From the NCBI RefSeq assembly GCF_032883915.1, contig NZ_CP120717.1, positions 5,906,501-5,970,500 of the forward strand: 64,000 nucleotides of DNA, given 5' to 3'. Under the pieces are notes generated by a model. That model searched no databases, was not told the origin of the DNA, and saw nothing but the letters and a program-made list of their open reading frames with translations. Shown here piece after piece: positions 1 through 7,843 of the stretch. Positions within the stretch are counted from its first letter, which is position 1, and each line of letters starts with the position of its first letter. A program made the position numbers and the translations under genes. The DNA is from Endozoicomonas sp. 8E. Lineage in GTDB: Bacteria; Pseudomonadota; Gammaproteobacteria; Pseudomonadales; Endozoicomonadaceae.

Positions 1-1
1 A

Positions 2-568
2 GTCAGGGAGGATGGCCAGAAGCACCCGTGCGGGAAGATCTACAAGTGTGCTCAAGCACTGTCGGATCACAAAGCCAAATACCACACCGGGCAAAAAACC
101 TGTGTCTTGACAGTAGTCAGGGAGGATGGTCAACCACGGCCATGCGGGAGGGTCTGCAAGAATTCTCAAGCCCTGATGGATCACAAAAGAAAAGTTCACA
201 CCGGACAACAAACCTGTGACGTGACCGTGGTCACGGAACATGGCCAGCAGCGACCGTGCGGGAAGGTCTGCAAGAATGCTCAATCTCTTTCGAGTCACAA
301 AAGCAAAGTCCACAGCGGGCAACAAACCTGTGACTTGATCGAGGTCGGGAAGGATGGTGAGCAGCAGGCATGCGGCAAGGTATTCAAGAATACTAACTCT
401 CTGTCAACTCACAAAACTATATACCACACCGGGCAAAAAACCTGCAGCATGACCGTGATCGGGGAAGATGGCCAGCAACGACCGTGTCGGAAGGTCTGCA
501 AAAATGCCATAGACCTGTCAAATCACAAAAGAACACATCGAAAACGCAGGCCTGTTGATGTGAATTAA
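2..568 (+). CDS. Paralogue 1, zinc-finger array protein, 3' part only
   Basis: The 5' end lies outside the window. The visible 188 residues hold five fingers of the 38-residue type. The first lacks its leading Cys because of the truncation; the rest follow C-x13-C-G-[K/R]-V-[C/F]-x5-L-x2-H-x4-H with T-G-Q or S-G-Q linkers. The last finger has H-x3-H and runs into R-K-R-R-P-V-D-V-N and a TAA stop. That tail is nearly the same as in paralogues 2 to 4, which places it in their subgroup. Function is not known; nucleic-acid binding is inferred from the C2H2-like pattern. Confidence 0.9.
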   Translation, partial: VREDGQKHPCGKIYKCAQALSDHKAKYHTGQKTCVLTVVREDGQPRPCGRVCKNSQALMDHKRKVHTGQQTCDVTVVTEHGQQRPCGKVCKNAQSLSSHKSKVHSGQQTCDLIEVGKDGEQQACGKVFKNTNSLSTHKTIYHTGQKTCSMTVIGEDGQQRPCRKVCKNAIDLSNHKRTHRKRRPVDVN

Positions 569-643
569 AACGATGACCTTAATCCTTGATAGGACACTCG
601 CCCTTTCACAAGGAGAATACAAAAACAGACTTATTGTCTTGAT

Positions 644-680
644 CTATCCTTCCTCTCTGTGTACCAGAAGGAAAGGATAG
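644..680 (+). promoter_or_regulatory. Leader hairpin of paralogue 2
   Basis: CTATCCTT at 644-651 pairs perfectly with AAGGATAG at 673-680, with inner pairing CTG/CAG closing a TGTAC loop. The right arm is the only Shine-Dalgarno-like sequence before the gene, so the folded form would hide it. The ATT start position is at 682. Confidence 0.7.
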
Positions 681-681
681 A

Positions 682-2859
682 ATTATTAAATGTTCACTTT
701 TTGCAGCACTGCTGTTGCTGTCGCTGTCCTTCATTTGCCAGGCCAAGCCATTGGTAAGACGTTTTATTGTCGAGCTTGAACAGAATGCTGATTTTCCTGA
801 CCAGCACTTTTCTATAAAACGTGACTGGAGTACATTGTCGGGCAACCCGTCAGACATTGTCGACAAAAACGACTATGCAGAGCCGGGTTTGCCATCGCAT
901 AACAAACGACATAAACCTGACAGTTATGGAGTGAAAACCACCTTCATTGAATCGATTTCGTGGCAATGGCTCTACACCACGAACCTACTGATTGCTTATG
1001 AACTGATCCTGACCACCAAAGACAGCTCTCTCTGCCAAAACGCTTTTTCATGTCTGTCTTTAGAAGCAGTTATCACTGTCAGCTGGCTTTTAAAAAGCTA
1101 TTGGAACCCCAATTCGCCGCTGTTTAACCTGATTGAACAAAAAAAGGCAATGCAAGAACACCCCTTTGCGATCACCACTATGATGGCTGGCTCTGAACAT
1201 GACCCACAACAAACCACACCATCAGAATCGTCCGGCCAGTCAGTCCCACAGGCCATCACCTTCCCTAAAGGCTATTTCACTCAACTTCTTTATTCTGACT
1301 CTGCCGATGGTAACGAAAACCCTCAACAACACTCACATACTTTGGGTCTGAATTGTTTCCTCCACCCCTGTAATGACGTTTGCCAATTCCGACAATCTTT
1401 GGATTCATCTCCTGGCGAAGTGCTGGATTGTGAAAAAAGTTCAGCAGACCACACAGGAGCAACACCAGAACAGAGCTCATGCTCTCATTTGGCAAGTACA
1501 CACTGTTATCGTTGCAACTCTAAAGACGGGCTTGCCTTAGCCTCAGAGGATACAGTGGTAGACCATTCAACTGGCACTGCCGGACAAACAGCCTGCAAAT
1601 TGATAGTGCTCGGGAAGAATGGACGACAGCAACCATGCGGGAAGGTCTGCAAGAATGAAAAAGTACTTTCATCTCACAAAAGCCAATACCATACCGGACA
1701 AAGAACCTGTGTCATGACAGTCGTCAGGGATAATGGCCAACAGCTGCTATGCAGGAAGGTCTTCAAGACTGCTCAAGCCCTGTCGGTTCACAAAAGAAAA
1801 ATACACTCCGGGCAACAAACCTGTAATGAGACCGTGGCCGGGAAAGATGGCCAGCTGCGCCCATGTGGGAAGGTCTACAAGTGTGCTCGAGCCCTGTCGG
1901 ATCACAAATCCAAATATCACACAGGGCAAAAAACCTGTGTGGTAACAATAGTCAGGGAGGATGGCCAGCCACAGCCGTGTGGGAATGTCTGCAAGAATGC
2001 TCACGCCCTGTCGGTTCACAAAAGAAAAATACACTCCGGGCAACAAATCTGTAATGAGACCGTGGTCGGGAAAGATGGCCAGCTTCGGCCATGCGGGAAG
2101 GTCTGCACGTGTGCTGAAGCCCTGTCGGGACACAAAGCCAAATACCACACGGGGCAAAAAACCTGTGTCGTGACAGTAGTCACGGAGGATGGTCAGCCAC
2201 AGCCATGCGGGAAGGTCTGCAGGAATGCTCACGCCCTGACGATTCACAAAAGAACAATCCACTCCGGGCAACAAACCTGTAGCCTGACCGTGGCCGGGAA
2301 GGATGGCCAGCTGCGGCTATGTGGAAAAGTCTACAAGAGTGCTCAAAGACTGTCGGATCACAAAGCCAAATACCACACCGGGCTAAAAACTTGTCTAATG
2401 ACAAAAGCCTGCGAGGATGGCCAAAAGCGACCATGCGGGAAGGTCTGCGAGACTGCCCAAGCCCTGTTGGATCACAAAAGAAAAGCGCACACCGGGCAAC
2501 AAACCTGTAACGTGCCCGTGGTCGGGGAGGATAGCCTGCTGCGGCCGTGCGGGAGGGTCTACAATAATGCCCAAAATCTGTCGGATCACAAAAGAGTAGC
2601 CCACACCGGGCAAAAGATCTGTGACGTGATCCTGATCGGAGATGATGGCCAGCGGCAGACATGCGGCAGGGTCTTCAGTAATGCTAAATATCTGTCTTCT
2701 CACAAAACCAAATACCACTCCAGGCAAAAAACCTGTAACCTGCCCGTGATCGGGGATGATGGCCTGCAGCGACTTTGTGGGAAGGCATGCAAAAATGCCA
2801 TAGAGCTGACGAATCACAAAAGAACACATCGAAAACGCAAGCCTGTCGATGTGAATTGA
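682..2859 (+). CDS. Paralogue 2, exported 11-finger protein (reference member)
   Basis: About 725 residues if read from ATT at 682, the codon aligned with ATG in paralogues 25-28. An in-frame TGA at 640 excludes a longer protein, and the TTG at 715 would remove the charged part of the signal peptide. Residues 1-23 form a Sec signal peptide ending I-C-Q-A. Residues 24-200 are the conserved N-domain (F-I-V-E-L-E-Q-N-A; S-W-Q-W-L-Y-T-T-N-L; W-L-L-K-S-Y-W-N-P). A Q/S/P-rich linker and H-T-L-G-L-N-C-F-L-H-P-C with a third Cys four residues on follow. A Cys-rich patch (C-S-H-L-A-S-T-H-C-Y-R-C) precedes 11 fingers from about residue 305. Fingers 3-8 alternate between two types, a 228-base higher-order repeat. 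The tail is R-K-R-K-P-V-D-V-N. Likely an exported zinc- and nucleic-acid-binding protein; target unknown. Confidence 0.9.
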   Translation: MIKCSLFAALLLLSLSFICQAKPLVRRFIVELEQNADFPDQHFSIKRDWSTLSGNPSDIVDKNDYAEPGLPSHNKRHKPDSYGVKTTFIESISWQWLYTTNLLIAYELILTTKDSSLCQNAFSCLSLEAVITVSWLLKSYWNPNSPLFNLIEQKKAMQEHPFAITTMMAGSEHDPQQTTPSESSGQSVPQAITFPKGYFTQLLYSDSADGNENPQQHSHTLGLNCFLHPCNDVCQFRQSLDSSPGEVLDCEKSSADHTGATPEQSSCSHLASTHCYRCNSKDGLALASEDTVVDHSTGTAGQTACKLIVLGKNGRQQPCGKVCKNEKVLSSHKSQYHTGQRTCVMTVVRDNGQQLLCRKVFKTAQALSVHKRKIHSGQQTCNETVAGKDGQLRPCGKVYKCARALSDHKSKYHTGQKTCVVTIVREDGQPQPCGNVCKNAHALSVHKRKIHSGQQICNETVVGKDGQLRPCGKVCTCAEALSGHKAKYHTGQKTCVVTVVTEDGQPQPCGKVCRNAHALTIHKRTIHSGQQTCSLTVAGKDGQLRLCGKVYKSAQRLSDHKAKYHTGLKTCLMTKACEDGQKRPCGKVCETAQALLDHKRKAHTGQQTCNVPVVGEDSLLRPCGRVYNNAQNLSDHKRVAHTGQKICDVILIGDDGQRQTCGRVFSNAKYLSSHKTKYHSRQKTCNLPVIGDDGLQRLCGKACKNAIELTNHKRTHRKRKPVDVN
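1800..2483 (+). repeat. 228-base two-finger higher-order repeat in paralogue 2
   Basis: Fingers of the N-E-T-V-x-G-K-D-G-Q-L-R-P-C type alternate with fingers of the V-V-T-x-V-x-E-D-G-Q-P-Q-P-C type, three times in a row. Phrases such as the CACAAAAGAAAAATACACTCC stretch recur 228 bases apart, which indicates duplication by pairs of fingers. The outer limits are approximate. Confidence 0.7.
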
Positions 2860-2934
2860 GACGATGATCTAAATCCTTGACAGGACACTCGCCCTTTCAC
2901 GAGTAAGATACAAAAACACACCTATTTTCTTGAT

Positions 2935-2971
2935 CTATCCTTCCTCTCTGTATACCGGAAGGCAGAGATAG
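2935..2971 (+). promoter_or_regulatory. Leader hairpin of paralogue 3, weakened outer stem
   Basis: Left arm CTATCCTT; right arm AGAGATAG has one C-A mismatch and one G-U pair. The alternative inner pairing CCTTCC with GGAAGG is perfect here. ATT follows at 2973. Confidence 0.55.
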
Positions 2972-2972
2972 A

Positions 2973-5241
2973 ATTATTAAACACTCTCTCTTTGCAGCAC
3001 TGCTGTTGCTGTCGTTGTCGGTCATTTGCCAGGCCAGGCCATTGGTAAAACGTTTCATTGTTGAGCTTGAACAGAATGCTGATTTTCCTGACCAGCACTT
3101 TTCTATAAAACGTGACTTGAGTACACTGTCGTACATCCTGTCAGACATTGTCGAAAAAAACGACTATACAGAGCCGGTTTTTCCATCGCATATCAAACGA
3201 CACAAACCTGACAGTTACGGAGTAAAAACCACCCTCATTGACTCAATTTCGTGGCAATGGCTTTACACCACGAACCTACTGATTGCTTATGAACTAATCC
3301 TGACCACCAAAGGCAACTCTCTATGCCCAACCCTTTATTCATGGCTGCCTTTAGAAGCGGTTATCACTGTCAGTTGGCTTTTAAAAAGCTATTGGAACCC
3401 TGGTTCACCGCTGTTTAACCCGTTTGAACAAAAAAAGAAGATTCAAGATCACCCGTTTGCGATCACCACTATGATGGCTGGCTCTGAACAAACTCCACAA
3501 CAAGCACCTCCATCAGAATCCTCCGGCCAGCCAGTCCAACAAGCCATCACTTTCCCCAAAGGCTATTTTACTCAACTTCTTTATTCTGACTCTGCCGACG
3601 GTGACGAAAACCCTCAACAACACTCACATACTTTGGGTCTGAATTGTTTCGTCCATCCCTGTAATGACGTTTGCCAATTCCGACAATCTTCGGATTCATC
3701 CGATAACGGAGCGTTGGCAACACACGGACAAAGTTCATGCCCCTGTTTGACCAATGCACACTGTTATTGTTCTACAAATGGAGCCCCCTCGGACGGGTTC
3801 GCTTCAGACTCAATAGTTACAGGGGCCGCAGATAACCCCCCTCCTGCCAGGCAGACAATCTGTAACGTGATCATGATCGGAGATGATGGCCAGCTGCAGC
3901 AATGCGGGAGGGTTTTCAAGAATGAAAAAAGTATGTCATGTCACAAAAGCTTAAACCATCGTGGGCAAAAAACCTGTGTCGTAAAAGTATTCAGTGAGGA
4001 TGGCCAACAGCGGCCATGCGGGACGGTCTGCAAGACTGCACAAGCCCTGTCGGATCACAAAAGAAAAGTTCACACCGGACAACAAACCTGCAATGTGACC
4101 GTGATCAGGGAGGATGGCCAGGAGCGGCCATGCGGGAAACTCTGCAAGAGTGCTCAGTCTCTCTCGCTTCATAAATCCAGACACCACTACGGGCAAAAAA
4201 CCTGCGACGTAATCCTGGTCGGAGAGGATGGCCAGCAGCGACCTTGCGGAACGGTCTGCAAGAATGTCGACACTCTACGGTATCACAAAAATAACATTCA
4301 CATCGGGCAACAAACCTGTGACGTTATGATGGTCGTGGAGGATGGCGAGCGACAGCCATGCGGAAAGGTTTTCAAGAATGCCTATACCCTGTCAGCTCAC
4401 AAAAAAAGAAAGCACAGCGAGCAAAAAGCCTGTGATGTGATCGTGACCGATGAGGATGGTCAGGAGCGACCGTGCAGGAAGGTCTGCAAGAGTGTCAGCG
4501 TTCTACAGGAGCACAAAAGACGCACTCACATCGGGCAACAAACCTGTGACGTTATGATGGTCGGGGAGGATGGCGAGCGACGGCCATGCGAAAAGGTTTT
4601 CAAGAATGCCTATACCCTGTCAGCTCACAAAAAAAGAAAGCACAGCGAGCAAAAAGCCTGTGATGTGATCGTGACCGATGAGGATGGTCAGGAGCGGCCG
4701 TGCAGGAAAGTCTGCAAGAGTGTCAGCCTTCTACAGGAGCACAAAAGACGCACTCACATCGGACAACAAACCTGTGACGTTATGATGGTCGGGGAGGATG
4801 GTGAGCGACGGCCATGCGAAAAGGTTTGCAAGAATGCCTATACCCTGTCAGCTCACAAAAAAAGAAAACACAGCGAGCAAAAAGCCTGTGATGTGATCGT
4901 GACCGATGAGGATGGTCAGGAGCGGCCCATGCGGGATTCTCTGCAAGAATTATAAAACTTTGCCGGTCCACAAAAGAAGCTTCCACTCCCGGGAACAAAA
5001 CTGTGACGTGACCGTGGTCGGGGAGAATGGCCAAACTCGGCCATGCGGTAGGGTCTGCAAGAATATTTCAGCCCTGTCGGACCATAAAAGAAGGGACAAC
5101 TCCGAGCATAAAACCTGTAACCTGCCCGTGATCGGGGATGATGGCCTGCAGCGACTTTGTGGGAAGGTTTGCAAAAGTGCCTTAGACCTGTCGAATCAAA
5201 AAAGAATACATCGGAAACGCAAGCCTGTTGATGTGAATTGA
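2973..5241 (+). CDS. Paralogue 3, 12-finger protein interrupted by a one-base frameshift
   Basis: The frame from ATT 2973 runs through signal peptide, N-domain, Cys motif and fingers from about residue 297, then stops at 4955. Finger 10 reads ...Q-E-R-P and then leaves frame at CGGCCCATGCGG (4924-4935), where most paralogues have CGGCCATGCGG. One extra C in the run at 4926-4928 explains the break. The remaining fingers 10-12 and the R-K-R-K-P-V-D-V-N tail continue in the next frame to 5241. The finger after the break is close to an intact finger in paralogue 30. In fingers 11 and 12 single ligand His residues are replaced by Asn and Gln, suggesting decay after the frameshift. The break may be a real mutation, a slippage-prone switch or a sequencing error. 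If real, the product is about 660 residues without the basic tail. Confidence 0.85.
4320..4928 (+). repeat. 228-base tandem repeat, 2.7 copies, in paralogue 3
   Basis: Copies begin at 4320, 4548 and 4776, exactly 228 bases (two fingers) apart, and are nearly identical at base level. Each encodes a D-V-M-M-V finger followed by a D-V-I-V-T-D-E-D-G-Q-E-R-P-C finger. The third copy is cut short by the frameshift at 4926-4928. This is the most recent-looking two-finger duplication in the window. Confidence 0.9.
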
Positions 5242-5316
5242 GGCAGTGACCTTAATCCTTAAGCAGACACTCACCCTTCTCCGAGCAATATACAAAAACA
5301 CACTTATTTTCTTGAT

Positions 5317-5353
5317 CTATCCTTCCTCTCTGTATACAGGAAGGCAGAGATAG
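5317..5353 (+). promoter_or_regulatory. Leader hairpin of paralogue 4, weakened outer stem
   Basis: Same arms as the paralogue 3 leader: CTATCCTT against AGAGATAG. The inner CCTTCC/GGAAGG pairing is intact. ATT at 5355. Confidence 0.55.
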
Positions 5354-5354
5354 A

Positions 5355-7730
5355 ATTATTAAACACTCTCTCTTTGCAGCACTGCTGTTGCTGTCGTTGT
5401 CCGTCATTTGCCAGGCCAAGCCATTGACAAGACGTTTTATTGTCGAGCTTGAGCAGAATGCTGATTTTCCTAAACAGCACTTTTCTATAAAAAATGACTT
5501 GCGTATATCGTCGGGCCCCCTGTCAGACATTGTCGACTTACTCGGCTGTGCAGAGCCCGGTTTGCCATCGCATAACAAACGACATAAACCTGACAGTTAC
5601 GCAGTGAAAACCACCTTCATTGACTCGATTTCGTGGCAATGGCTCTACACCACGAACCTACTGATTACTTATGAACTGATCCTGACCACCAAATGCACCT
5701 CTCTACGCCCAACCCTTTATTCATGGCAGCCTTTGGAAGCGGTTATCACTGTCAGTTGGCTTTTAAAAAGCTATTGGAATCCCAGTTCACCGCTGTTTAG
5801 CCCGTTTGGACAAAAAAAGAAGATTCAAGATCACCCGTTTGCGATCACCATTATGATGGCTGGCTCTGAACAAGCTCCAAAACAAGCACCACCATCAGAA
5901 TCGTCCGGCCAGCCAAGCCCACAGGCCACCACCTTCCCCAAAGGCTATTTTACTCAACTTCTTTATTCTGACTCTGCCGACGGTGGCGAAAACCCTCAAC
6001 AACACTCACATACTTTGGGTCTGAATTGTTTCGTCCATCCCTGTAATGACGTTTGCCAATTCCGACAATCTTCGGATTCATCCGGTAGTGGAACGCTGGC
6101 AACACCCGGACAAAGTTCATGCCCCTGTTTGACCAATACACACTGTTGTTGTTCTACAAATGGAGCCCCCTCGGACGGGTTCGCCTCAGACTCAATAGTT
6201 ACAGGGGCCGCAGATAAAACGCCTCCTGCCAGGCAGACGACCTGTAACGTGATCATGATCGGAGATGATGGCCAGCTGCAGCAATGCGGAAGAGTTTTCA
6301 AGAATGAAAAAAGTATGTCATGTCACAAAAGCTTATACCATAGCGGAAAAAAAACCTGTGTCATAAAAGTAGTCAGGGAGAATGGCCAACAGCGAACATG
6401 CGGGAAGGTCTGCAAAAGTGCACAAGCCCTGTCGGATCACAAAAGAAAAGTACACACCGGAGAACAAACCTGCAACGTGACCGTGATCGGGGAGGATGGC
6501 CAGGAGCGGCCATGCGGGAAGACCAGCAAGAATGCTCAGGCCTTGTTGTCTCATAAAGGAAGATACCACTGCGGGCAAAAAACCTGTGACAAGATTGTGA
6601 GCGGGGAGGATGACCGGCAACGGCCATGCGGAAAGGTCTTTAAAAATGCTTTAGCCCTGTTTAATCACAAAAACAGGGACCACACCGGACAAATAACCTG
6701 TGACGAGATCGTGATCGGGAAAGATGGCCAGCAACGACTATGCGGAAAGCTCTTCAAGAACCTTCAAGCTCTGACAAATCACAAAAGAACCCATACCGGG
6801 CAAAAAACCTGCGTGGTGACAGTGATCGGGAAAAATGGTCAGCGGCGGCCATGCGGAAGGGTCTACAAGAATGAAAAAGCACTTTCATCTCACAAAAGCC
6901 AATACCATACCGGACAAAAAACCTGTGTCAAAACAGTAGTCAGGAAGGATGGCCAGAAGCACCCATGCGGAACGGTCTGCAAGAATGCTATGGCCCTGAC
7001 GCTTCACAAAAGAATACGCCACTCCGGACAACAAACCTGTAAACTGACCGTGACCGGAAAAGATGGCCAGCTGTGGCCATGCAGGAAGGTCTGCAAGAAT
7101 GCTCACGCCCTGACGTTTCACAAAAGAACACTCCACTGTGTGCAACTAGCCTGTGACATGACCTTGACCGGGAAGGATGGCCAGCTGCAGCCATGTGGAA
7201 AGGTCTACAAGAGTGAGCAAGCCCTAGAGAATCACAAAAAAAAAGTTCACACCGGGCAAGGAGCCTGCAAAGTGACCGTGATCGGGGAGGATGGCATTGA
7301 ACAACCATGCGGTTCGGTCTGCATGAGTGCTCAAGCCCTTCTGGATCACATAAGCAAAGTCCATAGTGGACTAAAAATCTGTGACGTGATCGAGGCAGGA
7401 GAAGGTGGCCAGCAGGTATGCGGCAGGGTATTCAGTTATGCTAAATCTCTGTCATCTCACAAAACCAAATGCCACTCCGGACAAAAAACCTGTATCCAGG
7501 TCATAGTCGGGAAGGATGGCCAGCGACGACCATGCGGTAAGGTGTGCAAGAATATTTCAACCCTGGCGGACCATAAAAGAAGAGACCACTCCGGGCAAAA
7601 AACCTGTAACCTGCCCGCAGTCGGGAAAGATGGCCAGCAGCGACTTTGCGGGAAGGTCTGCAAAAGTGCCTTAGACCTGTCGAATCACAAAAGAATACAT
7701 CGAAAACGCAAGCCTGTTGATGTGAATTGA
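5355..7730 (+). CDS. Paralogue 4, exported 13-finger protein
   Basis: About 791 residues from ATT 5355. The first 290 residues are nearly the same as paralogue 3, including C-P-C-L-T-N-T-H-C-C-C and the segment before the fingers, so 3 and 4 are a recent pair. Thirteen fingers begin near residue 297. Finger 5 has H-x3-H. In finger 3 the Cys/Phe core position is Ser. Finger 11 is one residue short between its cysteines (C-x12-C), the only clear spacing change seen in an intact finger. The tail is R-K-R-K-P-V-D-V-N. The frame is fully open, so paralogue 4 shows what paralogue 3 would encode without its frameshift. Confidence 0.9.
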   Translation: MIKHSLFAALLLLSLSVICQAKPLTRRFIVELEQNADFPKQHFSIKNDLRISSGPLSDIVDLLGCAEPGLPSHNKRHKPDSYAVKTTFIDSISWQWLYTTNLLITYELILTTKCTSLRPTLYSWQPLEAVITVSWLLKSYWNPSSPLFSPFGQKKKIQDHPFAITIMMAGSEQAPKQAPPSESSGQPSPQATTFPKGYFTQLLYSDSADGGENPQQHSHTLGLNCFVHPCNDVCQFRQSSDSSGSGTLATPGQSSCPCLTNTHCCCSTNGAPSDGFASDSIVTGAADKTPPARQTTCNVIMIGDDGQLQQCGRVFKNEKSMSCHKSLYHSGKKTCVIKVVRENGQQRTCGKVCKSAQALSDHKRKVHTGEQTCNVTVIGEDGQERPCGKTSKNAQALLSHKGRYHCGQKTCDKIVSGEDDRQRPCGKVFKNALALFNHKNRDHTGQITCDEIVIGKDGQQRLCGKLFKNLQALTNHKRTHTGQKTCVVTVIGKNGQRRPCGRVYKNEKALSSHKSQYHTGQKTCVKTVVRKDGQKHPCGTVCKNAMALTLHKRIRHSGQQTCKLTVTGKDGQLWPCRKVCKNAHALTFHKRTLHCVQLACDMTLTGKDGQLQPCGKVYKSEQALENHKKKVHTGQGACKVTVIGEDGIEQPCGSVCMSAQALLDHISKVHSGLKICDVIEAGEGGQQVCGRVFSYAKSLSSHKTKCHSGQKTCIQVIVGKDGQRRPCGKVCKNISTLADHKRRDHSGQKTCNLPAVGKDGQQRLCGKVCKSALDLSNHKRIHRKRKPVDVN

Positions 7731-7805
7731 GACAATGATCTTGATTCCTGAACGGACACTCACCCTTTCATGAGGAAAATACAAAAACACACTTATTTTC
7801 TTGAT

Positions 7806-7842
7806 CTATCCTTCCTCCCTGTATTCCGGAAGGCAAGGATAG
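7806..7842 (+). promoter_or_regulatory. Leader hairpin of paralogue 5
   Basis: Perfect outer stem CTATCCTT/AAGGATAG, and also a perfect alternative CCTTCC/GGAAGG pairing that would free the AAGGA. ATT at 7844. Confidence 0.7.
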
Positions 7843-7843
7843 A

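Noticed and set aside
107-568. Alternative forward frames giving Arg/Ser-rich periodic peptides
   Set aside because: They are the shifted frames of the finger repeat (for example M-R-E-G-L-Q-E), present in every gene and without independent support.
642-682. The leader hairpin as a transcription terminator
   Set aside because: No T run follows the stem, and the coding region begins one base after it.
682-760. Lipoprotein signal (Cys in V-I-C-Q-A)
   Set aside because: The residue before Cys is Ile or a similar bulky residue rather than Gly/Ala/Ser, and the Cys is Ser, Thr-Ser or Gly in paralogues 9, 11, 24, 25 and 26. Signal peptidase I cleavage after Q-A or its equivalent fits better.
1747-2274. 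Long open frames on the minus strand throughout the arrays
   Set aside because: They recur at the same phase opposite every finger array and read as the same Pro/Leu/Asp-rich periodic product. They are complement shadows of the 114-base repeat, without own ribosome sites or conserved starts.
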